A stretch of DNA of 7,951 nt from a bacterium (GTDB lineage: Bacteria; Patescibacteriota; Gracilibacteria; JAUYGZ01; DAOVYC01): contig DAOVYC010000022.1 in the NCBI GenBank assembly GCA_030635805.1, positions 1 to 7,951 on the forward strand, in the 5' to 3' direction. The notes beneath the pieces were generated by a model. The model saw nothing but the letters and a program-made list of their open reading frames with translations, was not told where the DNA came from and made no database searches. Within the stretch, counting starts at the first letter, position 1. Every line of letters starts with the position of its first letter. Below are positions 1-7,869 of this stretch, piece by piece. Made by a program: the position numbers and the translations under genes.

Positions 1-887
1 ATAGGCAGCCCGAATCCTTCATAAAAGGAAGGGTAAGCAAAAATTTTAGCAGTATTGTATAAATAGGGTAAATCACTATCATCTACATATCCAATAAATT
101 TCACATACCCCCCTAATTTTAACTTTTTAACTCTTTTGTAAATATTACTATTGAGCCACCCTCCTCCTCCTGCAATTACTAAATCAAATTGTTCTTTATA
201 TTTTGTATCTAAGTCGCCATAGGCCTCAATAAGACCTATTATATTCTTTCTTGGCTCAATGGAGCCTACATTGAAAATAAAAGGTTTCTTGAGTTTATAT
301 TTCCTTTTTACGGCACTAATCCCCTTTTCGTCATTGAGAACTTTGAACCTTTCATCGCAACCAAGATATGTGACAACAATTTTTTCTTCTGGACAATTGC
401 AATATTCAATTAAATCTTTTTTGTTGTGATTTGAAATTACAATAATGTTATTAGCTCTTTTTACGGCTTGTTTCACTCCATTATCACAATGTTTAATGTT
501 TTCCGGGGTGTGGAATTGAGGATGAGTTTTAAAGCTTACGTCGTAAATTGTTGAAATAACTTTACCGGAGAATTGTTCAGGAAAGCAAAATGTTGTTGAA
601 TGAAATATATCCAACCCATCAAGAAACTTATACTTTGGAATCCAGGACCGCTTCCACATCATCTCTATCCACTCTTCAGACAAATTTTCAAACTTCATTC
701 TAAAATTACTACCTCTGGGAAAATCAAATTCTTTAAAATCCAAGTTATAAATATGTGTAAAAAACGGGAACAAAGTATATTGATTCTCTTTGTCTAACTT
801 AGCTAATTGTTTAACCAAATTAAAAGAATACTGCCCAACACCAACTCTATCTCCAACTGCTAAACTAATATCAACGCCTATTTTCAT
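1..887 (-). CDS. GT4-family glycosyltransferase, 3' end cut by window edge
   Basis: The reading frame opens at ATG 887 and runs off the left edge after 295 complete codons with no stop. The protein starts MKIGVDIS, with the glycine-rich loop around residues 11-19 (GDRVGVGQY) expected in the N-terminal Rossmann domain of GT-B retaining transferases. Further on come HSTTF (96-100), the VISNHNKKDL segment (150-159), VVTYLG (171-176), the family motif GSIEPRKN (208-215), and YPSFYEGFGLP (285-295), which holds the first Glu (E290) of the EX7E nucleotide-sugar site. The second Glu would lie just outside the window. The family transfers a sugar from a nucleotide donor (here plausibly GDP-mannose or GDP-D-rhamnose) onto a growing glycan at the cytoplasmic face of the membrane. 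The start overlaps the end of the preceding GT4-GT2 gene by 17 bases, which suggests translational coupling. Only about three quarters of a usual GT4 length (roughly 370 residues) is visible. Donor and linkage cannot be told from sequence. Confidence 0.9.
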   Translation of the reverse strand, partial: MKIGVDISLAVGDRVGVGQYSFNLVKQLAKLDKENQYTLFPFFTHIYNLDFKEFDFPRGSNFRMKFENLSEEWIEMMWKRSWIPKYKFLDGLDIFHSTTFCFPEQFSGKVISTIYDVSFKTHPQFHTPENIKHCDNGVKQAVKRANNIIVISNHNKKDLIEYCNCPEEKIVVTYLGCDERFKVLNDEKGISAVKRKYKLKKPFIFNVGSIEPRKNIIGLIEAYGDLDTKYKEQFDLVIAGGGGWLNSNIYKRVKKLKLGGYVKFIGYVDDSDLPYLYNTAKIFAYPSFYEGFGLP

Positions 888-2898
888 GCTTTAATAATGA
901 TGAGATACTATCCTTGAGCCAATTCCACATCATTTTTTGATCTTGTTTAGGAATTTTACCGTTATATTTTGAGAAAAACTTCTTGGATATCATGATGATT
1001 TTTAAGCGAAACATAAGTTCCGACCATCTGGTACCTCTTGCATGCTTATGAAGCCTTGCGTGCGCATACGCATAAATCCACTCTGAGCTAACTTGTTCAT
1101 AGTGTGAATCAATGATATTGATTGCTTCTAGGTTTGGTTTTTCGGGATCACTAAAAGTTTTTGTATCTGCATAAACTCTGGTATTAGCAAGATGATCTTT
1201 GAGGAAATGGAACTCATATTTTTTGGAAATTCTTATCCAGTAATCATAATCCATACCATAGTTCCAATTTTCATTTAATAAGCCTACATCGTTTGTAATT
1301 TCCTTTTTCCAGAAAGTGGTAGGTTGGCATACTGGACAAGACTTATAAAATCTTTCAAAATTTGTTTTTTCCGACGGATAACGCTCAATAAATTTATCAT
1401 CTACATCGATGTGATGGCCGTTCCCATGAACAAATTTTGCCTCAGGATTATTTTTGAAAAATTTAACTACTTTAGCAACTGTACCCTGTTCATATGTATC
1501 ATCGGAATTGAGCCAGGCTACAATTTCTCCTTTTGCTATTCTCAGACCCTTGTTAATTGCGTTGGCCTGTCCTTTATCCTTCCGGGAAATCCATCTTAAT
1601 CGACTCCCGTAACTTTTTAATATATCTACTGTTTCATCGTTAGAACCACCATCTATAACTACATATTCAATATTTGGATAATTTTGATTTAGAACGCTAT
1701 CGATAGTTCTTCTAATGTACTTTCCTTGATTATAAGAAGGGGTAACTATTGATATTAAAGGCATTTCATTCTCAATACTGGCTTTTTTGTTTAGATAAAG
1801 TTTCTCCAGATAATTCAAAGTAATACGCGTACATTCTTTGTAGGAGAATTTTTTTGCTTGTTCTTTCCCTTTTTTGACTAGATTCTCCTTCAGGGAATTA
1901 TTTTGGAGTAATTCTATGGTTTTTTCAGCAATATCCTTAGGATCTTTAGGATCAAAAAATAAACAAGCATTACCGGCAACCTCTGATATACTTGTATGTT
2001 TTGAGCATATTACAGGACAATCCGATCTCATTGCTTCAACAACTGGAATACCAAAACCTTCGAATAGAGAAGGGAAAACCAGCGCTTCCGCTCCTTTGTA
2101 AATGTAGGGCATTTCTTCTTTGTCGATATAACCAAGAAATTTTATCTTATGTGAAAGTTTTGTACTTTTGATTTGTTTTATAAGGTCTTCGTGTGCATTA
2201 CTCTCAAATCCGGTCAAAAGGAGGGTAATGTCTGGTTCTTGGTCATGAATATGGAGAAAGGCTTCAACTAGATTTTTATGATTCTTGTGAGGCCAGGTAT
2301 TGGCTGGGAAAAAAATATATTTTGAATCAAGATTATATTTTTTCTTAATATTGTTTAATTTATTCTCATGGAATTTATCTACTGTAAACCATGGAGCAGA
2401 ATCTAGATATGTTACAACTACCTTTTTGGAAGGAATATTTAAATATTTGCAAATATCGCTTTTGGAACTTTCTGAAATTGTGAAAATCACGTCAGCAGCT
2501 AGTGCTGATAATTGATAATGTTCTCTCCGCCACTCTAAAATTTCTTTGGTAAAAAACTCGGGATAATATTCGTGTTGCATATCCGGAATTGTAAATGCGG
2601 AAGGAATATTTAAGTCCAATGGGTCAAGAATCAATAAAGAGCTCCACCAAACATCTATGTTGTTTTGTTTGATTTTCTGTTTGAGTTCTAAACTCAGTTT
2701 ATTCCGTTCGTAGTTTTCTATGTAAACAATTTCATAGCCTTTTTTGGGAAGTGTTTCCTCAATTTCTCTATGAGCAAAAATTACATATGTATTATCGATA
2801 TTAACCTTTGGAAAATAATGTAAAACAGATCGCATATAATTTTCCATGCCACCAATTTTACCCCGTATTAGATCTGTGAAATTAATTCCTACTTTCAT
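871..2898 (-). CDS. Two-domain glycosyltransferase, GT4 fused to GT2
   Basis: This 675-residue protein has two complete glycosyltransferase domains in tandem. Residues 1-370 are a GT4 (GT-B fold) domain with GGMENY (16-21), the variant PANTWPHKNH motif (198-207), and FEGFGIPVVEA (279-289), giving the EX7E pair E280/E288. Residues 380-600 are a GT2 (GT-A fold) domain with SIVTPSYNQG (383-392), IDGGSNDET (415-423), the metal-binding NSDD (464-467) and GMDYDYW (548-554). The last ~75 residues are basic and unassigned. Both active sites look intact, so the protein probably adds two different linkages, as multidomain polymerising transferases such as WbdA do; that parallel is inference. Its ATG overlaps the methyltransferase stop as ATGA, suggesting coupled translation of possible partners, and its own end overlaps the next glycosyltransferase gene by 17 bases. 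No Shine-Dalgarno sequence is seen. Donor sugars are unknown; GDP-D-rhamnose is plausible from the neighbours. Confidence 0.93.
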   Translation of the reverse strand: MKVGINFTDLIRGKIGGMENYMRSVLHYFPKVNIDNTYVIFAHREIEETLPKKGYEIVYIENYERNKLSLELKQKIKQNNIDVWWSSLLILDPLDLNIPSAFTIPDMQHEYYPEFFTKEILEWRREHYQLSALAADVIFTISESSKSDICKYLNIPSKKVVVTYLDSAPWFTVDKFHENKLNNIKKKYNLDSKYIFFPANTWPHKNHKNLVEAFLHIHDQEPDITLLLTGFESNAHEDLIKQIKSTKLSHKIKFLGYIDKEEMPYIYKGAEALVFPSLFEGFGIPVVEAMRSDCPVICSKHTSISEVAGNACLFFDPKDPKDIAEKTIELLQNNSLKENLVKKGKEQAKKFSYKECTRITLNYLEKLYLNKKASIENEMPLISIVTPSYNQGKYIRRTIDSVLNQNYPNIEYVVIDGGSNDETVDILKSYGSRLRWISRKDKGQANAINKGLRIAKGEIVAWLNSDDTYEQGTVAKVVKFFKNNPEAKFVHGNGHHIDVDDKFIERYPSEKTNFERFYKSCPVCQPTTFWKKEITNDVGLLNENWNYGMDYDYWIRISKKYEFHFLKDHLANTRVYADTKTFSDPEKPNLEAINIIDSHYEQVSSEWIYAYAHARLHKHARGTRWSELMFRLKIIMISKKFFSKYNGKIPKQDQKMMWNWLKDSISSLLKHENRR

Positions 2899-3914
2899 TC
2901 GGTGTTTTTATTAATAATCAACGCATAATCTCTATATTGATCGATATAATCCAAGTCCTTGGAAGTCGATTCAAGCTCCTCATCAACTGGAGAACTTAAA
3001 ATAACAGTGTTATGTCTAAAGCCACAACTCTTCACTATAAATAATAGGGGTTCGAAATCTACTGGTTGAACATGGGTAATATCAAGATAAAAATTCTGCA
3101 TGGCTTTTATACATCTCGGATTAATGGTTTCAAACAATGCAACGCCTTCTGGCCTGACTTTTTGGGACAATAAATAAATAAAATATTGGATCTCTTTAAA
3201 TGAGAGATGCTCAACAACCTGAGAACAAAAAATTCCATCTAACACATCGTTTTCCAGATCTTCCAAAAATTCAAAAACATCAGCTTTGATTACATTGAGA
3301 CCTTTTTCCTTACATCGCTTAACCATTCCTGAATCTATATCGATGCCTGTAGAATAAATGTTTTCTTTATGCAGGAGCTCTAAAAACTCACCCCTGCCGC
3401 AACCGATATCCAAAACATTATTACAATTTTTGAAAAATTCTACAAAAACACTCTGTCTTTTTTTAATGAGATCTTCACTCCCACGATATTTGTTCTCGAA
3501 TTCAACATAATCAATCTTAGGAATCTCGTTTAATCTAGTTTTTAATTTCATTTTCTTAGGTGAATATTCTATGAACTCGGCTAATTCACTATGTTTTTTG
3601 TTTATTCCTTCGATACCTACTCCAATTCTTACATCTAAATCATTAATATTTTTATTGCATACGTTTTTCACTTCTCCGATATCTTTGCCTTGTTGATTGA
3701 TATTATTTTTCACTTCTCCGATATCTTTGCCTTGTTGATTGATTTCAAATCTATCATTATTAGTCTCCTCACTAATAATTCTCTGTAGATCTTGAACATT
3801 TTGTAGCGTTGCACTGTTACCTGCAAATTCATCAAAACTATCTCTTATAAAAAAATATATAAGTTGGGCAATTTTACGCTTTACGAAACGGAATCCCTTT
3901 GAAAAAAAATTCAT
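2895..3914 (-). CDS. SAM-dependent methyltransferase with N-terminal heptad-repeat (coiled-coil) segment
   Basis: The 339-residue protein has three parts. Residues 1-25 are basic and hydrophobic (KRKIAQLIYFFIRD, 12-25), possibly a membrane-contacting helix. Residues ~37-110 are polar and heptad-like, with two copies of INQQGKDIGEVKN (58-70 and 72-84). Residues ~135-335 are a class I methyltransferase: NKYRGSEDLIKKR (141-153), SAM-binding VLDIGCGRGEFLELL (167-181), acidic loop GIDID (190-194), FCSQVVEHL (229-237), ETINP (262-266) and NFYLDITHVQPV (274-285). The last motifs are typical of methyltransferases in O-antigen clusters, which methylate sugars or cap the chain end. With an adjacent Wzm/Wzt exporter and a multidomain glycosyltransferase, a WbdD-like role in termination and length control is an attractive inference, though WbdD carries its coiled coil C-terminally and also has a kinase domain that is absent here. 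The start lies 13 bases after gmd without a Shine-Dalgarno site; the stop overlaps the next ATG as ATGA. The methyl acceptor is unknown. Confidence 0.88.
   Translation of the reverse strand: MNFFSKGFRFVKRKIAQLIYFFIRDSFDEFAGNSATLQNVQDLQRIISEETNNDRFEINQQGKDIGEVKNNINQQGKDIGEVKNVCNKNINDLDVRIGVGIEGINKKHSELAEFIEYSPKKMKLKTRLNEIPKIDYVEFENKYRGSEDLIKKRQSVFVEFFKNCNNVLDIGCGRGEFLELLHKENIYSTGIDIDSGMVKRCKEKGLNVIKADVFEFLEDLENDVLDGIFCSQVVEHLSFKEIQYFIYLLSQKVRPEGVALFETINPRCIKAMQNFYLDITHVQPVDFEPLLFIVKSCGFRHNTVILSSPVDEELESTSKDLDYIDQYRDYALIINKNTE
3664..3743 (-). repeat. Two exact 38-bp direct repeats, period 42 bp, inside the methyltransferase gene
   Basis: Positions 3664-3701 and 3706-3743 are identical over 38 bases, separated by 4 non-matching bases. 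On the coding strand each encodes INQQGKDIGEVKN (residues 58-70 and 72-84). The 42-base period equals 14 codons, so copy-number change keeps the frame and also keeps a heptad register, with I58, V68, I72 and V82 (plus I65 and I79) at a/d-type positions. Exact nucleotide identity, including third codon positions, points to a recent tandem duplication. Confidence 0.97.
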
Positions 3915-3927
3915 TTAAATGACTTAA

Positions 3928-4998
<1,071 letters not shown>

Positions 4999-5913
4999 TC
5001 AAAGATTGAAACGCCACCAATCTAGCATATCTACCAGGGTTTGCTCAAATGAAATTTGAGGTTTCCACCCGCTTCTTTTGGTAAATTTTTCATGAGAGCC
5101 AATAAGTTTTGGAGTATCTGATGGACGTAGTCGTTTTGGATCAGTTTTTATCTGTATATTTTGTTTTGAGAGTTCTAAGAGTTTATTGAGGATACTGCTT
5201 ATTTTTTGTCCATTTCCACTGCAAATATTATATTTTTTCCCATTTATGCCTTTTTCTAGAGCTAGAATATATGCTTTCACTATATCCCTTACATCACTAA
5301 AATCACGAATAGCCTCCAAATTGCCTGTATATATGATAGGCTCTTCATATCCTTTTTCAATTTCAACAATTTGTTTCACAAAATTAGGAACAACAAATGT
5401 TGGCGTTTGCCCAGGTCCTGTGTGGTTAAAACTTCTTGTAATTACAATATTAAGATAATTCTGATAATTTTCTGTAAGTTTCTCCTGATTTAAGCGTGAT
5501 TTACCATAGGGATTTATTGGTTTTAGCGGGTGATTTTCCGTTATCGGAAAAAACTCTGGCACACCATAGACTTCTGCAGATGTTATAATTAAAACCTTCG
5601 GGGGTTGCTTGAGCTTAAGGCAGTTATCAAGAAGATTTCTTGTACCTTCAACATTTATTTGATGACACAAGTCCGATTCGTCAAAACTTTTTTTTACTGC
5701 ACTAAAACCGGCTAGATGGATAATATAATCGGGATTAACCTGTTTAACGGTATTTTGAACGAAGACAGGATCGAGAATATCACCACAAAAAATATTTTTG
5801 GTTTCATTTTTCTTGGTTCGTTCAAGACCAAAAACCTCATGTCCGACTGATTCTAATGTTCTTTGAAGATATGGTCCGACAAAACCACCGATACCGGTAA
5901 TAAGTGTTTTCAT
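4999..5913 (-). CDS. rmd: GDP-4-keto-6-deoxy-D-mannose reductase (GDP-D-rhamnose forming)
   Basis: Rmd reduces the Gmd product to GDP-D-rhamnose with NAD(P)H. The 304-residue extended SDR has the nucleotide-binding GIGGFVG (7-13), HLAGFSAV (66-73), TSAEVYG (111-117), RSFNHTGPGQ (160-169), GNLEAIRDFSDVRDIVKAY (197-215), YNICSGNGQKI (228-238) and a C-terminal GWKPQISFEQTL. HTGPGQ, RDFSDVRD and CSGNGQKI are characteristic of the Rmd branch and argue against GDP-fucose synthase. GDP-6-deoxy-D-talose formation cannot be fully excluded. The odd point is the catalytic motif: after P135 the sequence is YGKSR, so the Lys normally four residues after the active-site Tyr is Arg (Y136/R140), with a Lys at 138 instead. 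The ATG overlaps the wzt stop as ATGA, tying precursor synthesis to the exporter genes. The length is normal for the family. Confidence 0.9.
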   Translation of the reverse strand: MKTLITGIGGFVGPYLQRTLESVGHEVFGLERTKKNETKNIFCGDILDPVFVQNTVKQVNPDYIIHLAGFSAVKKSFDESDLCHQINVEGTRNLLDNCLKLKQPPKVLIITSAEVYGVPEFFPITENHPLKPINPYGKSRLNQEKLTENYQNYLNIVITRSFNHTGPGQTPTFVVPNFVKQIVEIEKGYEEPIIYTGNLEAIRDFSDVRDIVKAYILALEKGINGKKYNICSGNGQKISSILNKLLELSKQNIQIKTDPKRLRPSDTPKLIGSHEKFTKRSGWKPQISFEQTLVDMLDWWRFNL

Positions 5914-7103
5914 GGCGTTTTATATTTAAAATCCAACTCCACAAGTCCGTCGTGACTACCCCCCTTTTGAACGTAAAAATCCCATTTTTTGTCCTGCCAG
6001 TCGTAAGCGGTTCCGTCTTGGTGATGAAAAGCGAGCGTAACGAGAAACTTTCCCTGAATAAGAGGAAGCTGATTATTAGTGAGCTCGATAACTCCCTTAT
6101 CTTTTAGTTTGAGGGAGATTTTTTGGAGATTGGTATTGGTGCCGTAAATATGCAGACCATCCTCGCGATAGATGGCGAGACCAAGTACCGGTTCTTCAAC
6201 AATCTTGACGTTTTTTTGATAATGAACTTTTATAGTAAATTTATCACCAGCCAGATATGTCTTATTTTTATTCCCAAATTTGTCGATAAATTCAACTTTG
6301 GTAATTTCGATCGGTTTGATTTTTGAGCTTTTGTCTTTTTGGTCTTTTTTAGTTTCTTCTTCATCTTTTTTATCTTCGTAAAGATAGTGATCGACAACTT
6401 CGTTGGGGTCGCCAATCATTTTGATTTTATTGTCTTTGAAATACATAACGCGATTGCAAAATTGACGCATGGAACCAAGATCGTGGCTAACAAAAACGAT
6501 GGTCTTGCCATCTTTTTTGAACTTGCGAAAAATGTCGAAACATTTTTGCTGAAAAGAAGCGTCACCAACAGCTAGTACTTCGTCTAAGAGAAGAATGTCG
6601 GCATCAGCCTGGATAGCGACAGAGAAAGCCAGGCGTACCTGCATGCCCGAAGAGTAGTTTTTTAGTTTGGTGTCTACAAATTTTTCCAGTTCGGCAAATT
6701 CGATGATTTTTTGAAAACGTTGATCAATTTGTTTTTTGGAAAGTCCAAGAATAGTGCCGTTTAGATAGACATTTTCACGGGCAGAGAGCTCGGGATTAAA
6801 GCCGACCCCAAGTTCCAGAAAGGGTGAAATCAAACCTTTTTTGGTTATTTTACCGCTTGTTGGCTGATAAATACCGGTAATAATTTTTAGAAGAGTTGAT
6901 TTCCCACTACCATTACGACCGATGATGCCAAAAAATTCCCCTCTTTTTACTTCAAAATTAATATTTCTAAGAGCATAAAATTCTTTTTTGGTGTTTTTTT
7001 TCCAAAAATGAAAAAGATGTTCACGCACGGTCTGCCTCTTTTCATGCGGAATGATAAATCTCTTGGAAATGTTTTTGGCGCTAATGGCAATGTTTTGTTT
7101 CAT
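5910..7103 (-). CDS. wzt: Polysaccharide ABC exporter ATPase with C-terminal carbohydrate-binding-type domain
   Basis: This is the ATPase that powers export of the finished glycan through Wzm. Residues ~1-240 are the nucleotide-binding domain: Walker A GRNGSGKST (62-70), the LGVGFNPELSARENV segment (98-112) that replaces a standard Q-loop region in this family, signature YSSGMQVRL (150-158), Walker B ILLLDEVLAVGD (170-181) and the switch histidine H207 in VSHD. A charged linker rich in Lys, Glu and Asp follows (243-262). Residues ~263-397 match the length and character of a Wzt C-terminal beta-sandwich domain (LAGDKFTIKVHY 284-295, EPVLGLAIYREDG 304-316, GKFLVTLAF 351-359). In E. coli O8/O9a this domain recognises the modified non-reducing end of the chain, so its presence fits the methyltransferase downstream. 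The start lies 7 bases after the wzm stop; a GAGGAA is present but about 13 bases from the ATG. The stop overlaps rmd as ATGA. Confidence 0.96.
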   Translation of the reverse strand: MKQNIAISAKNISKRFIIPHEKRQTVREHLFHFWKKNTKKEFYALRNINFEVKRGEFFGIIGRNGSGKSTLLKIITGIYQPTSGKITKKGLISPFLELGVGFNPELSARENVYLNGTILGLSKKQIDQRFQKIIEFAELEKFVDTKLKNYSSGMQVRLAFSVAIQADADILLLDEVLAVGDASFQQKCFDIFRKFKKDGKTIVFVSHDLGSMRQFCNRVMYFKDNKIKMIGDPNEVVDHYLYEDKKDEEETKKDQKDKSSKIKPIEITKVEFIDKFGNKNKTYLAGDKFTIKVHYQKNVKIVEEPVLGLAIYREDGLHIYGTNTNLQKISLKLKDKGVIELTNNQLPLIQGKFLVTLAFHHQDGTAYDWQDKKWDFYVQKGGSHDGLVELDFKYKTP

Positions 7104-7110
7104 AATTTTT

Positions 7111-7869
7111 TTATAGTTCCTCAGCGGCGTAAGGCGATAATTTTAGAAAAACAAGAAGACCAATAATTAGGAGAGTTATGACCCAGAGGAGAAGATAAGT
7201 TAAGCCCTGAATATTTGGAAGAGTGTGTTCTATAATGGAAATTCGAGAATATTGAATAATCCCAGTTACAGGGTTTAAAAATAAATAAAATTGATATTGT
7301 TCAGGCACCATTTTTAGGGGGTAGATAATGGGGGTAAGCCAAAAACCTACCTGAAGCAAAACTTCCCAAATTTGATTAACGTCTTTTAATTTAATATAGA
7401 GGGCACTTAGGAAGAGAGATGTGCCAAGAATTAGAAGGTAGAGAAGAATAATGATGGGAATAAAAATTAGGGCAGACCAGGAAAGAGATAATCCGGAAAA
7501 AAGGATAAAAATATAGAAAACGATTAGATTGAAAAAGAGAGATAAAAAAGCGGTGATAGTGGAAGCGATGACGATCAGAATTCGGGGGAAATAGATTTTT
7601 TTGATGATACTAACTTTGGAGGCCAGGGCATAAACACCGGCCGAAGTTCCTTCGGCAAAAAAATTCCAGAGCATGATGCCCAAAAGAAGGTAGAGTTGAA
7701 AATTGGGTATATCCCAGCGCATGAAGACGGTAAAAACAAACCAGAGAACCAGAAATAAAAGGAGAGGTTTAAGCAAGCTCCAGAAATAACCAAGAATTGA
7801 TCCGTGATAACGAAGTTTGAAGTCTGTTTTGGCTATCAACCAGACGAGTTCACGGTAATTTTGCTTCAT
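7111..7869 (-). CDS. wzm: Polysaccharide ABC exporter permease (ABC-2 type)
   Basis: Wzm is the membrane subunit that, as a dimer with Wzt, forms the channel for lipid-linked polysaccharide across the cytoplasmic membrane. The 252-residue protein has about six hydrophobic spans (roughly 34-50, 57-72, 97-124, 132-158, 169-184 and 223-243). Family motifs are clear: the amphipathic N-terminal KLRYHGSILGYFWS (18-31) before the first span, YFPRI (93-97), LKDV (161-164), GFWLTPIIYP (175-184), FLNPVTGII (197-205) and the C-terminal SPYAAEEL (245-252). Length and motifs are normal for Wzm/TagG/RfbD-type permeases. The same family exports wall teichoic acids in Gram-positives, but the partner ATPase with its C-terminal domain and the GDP-rhamnose genes favour an O-antigen-like or capsular glycan. 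The ATG overlaps the stop of the preceding glycosyltransferase as ATGA, and no ribosome binding site is seen. Confidence 0.96.
   Translation of the reverse strand: MKQNYRELVWLIAKTDFKLRYHGSILGYFWSLLKPLLLFLVLWFVFTVFMRWDIPNFQLYLLLGIMLWNFFAEGTSAGVYALASKVSIIKKIYFPRILIVIASTITAFLSLFFNLIVFYIFILFSGLSLSWSALIFIPIIILLYLLILGTSLFLSALYIKLKDVNQIWEVLLQVGFWLTPIIYPLKMVPEQYQFYLFLNPVTGIIQYSRISIIEHTLPNIQGLTYLLLWVITLLIIGLLVFLKLSPYAAEEL

Noticed and set aside
600..797. 65-codon plus-strand frame in the left part of the window
   Set aside because: It lies wholly opposite the truncated GT4 gene, whose protein sequence is clearly conserved, and its product resembles nothing known.
1781..1800. Possible frameshift artefact joining two separate glycosyltransferase genes
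   Set aside because: The frame runs unbroken through the linker between the GT4 tail helix and the GT2 start, and there is no stop, ribosome binding site or long homopolymer run to suggest an error, although read-level confirmation would settle it.
1324..2515. Several short plus-strand frames opposite the GT4-GT2 gene
   Set aside because: All are antisense to a protein with intact motifs throughout and have no supporting signal of their own.
3664..3743. Repeat considered as a CRISPR-like unit
   Set aside because: There are only two copies with a 4-base gap, both lying within a coding frame and translated into a regular heptad pattern, so there are no spacers.
3915..3927. Possible internal promoter or terminator between gmd and the methyltransferase
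   Set aside because: The gap is 13 bases, too short for either, and shows no hairpin followed by a T-run.
6230..6415. 61-codon Lys-rich minus-strand frame within wzt
   Set aside because: It is an out-of-frame reading of the A-rich charged linker of Wzt, not a separate basic protein.
7575..7793. 72-codon minus-strand frame within wzm
   Set aside because: It lies out of frame inside a well-conserved permease gene; a shadow frame.
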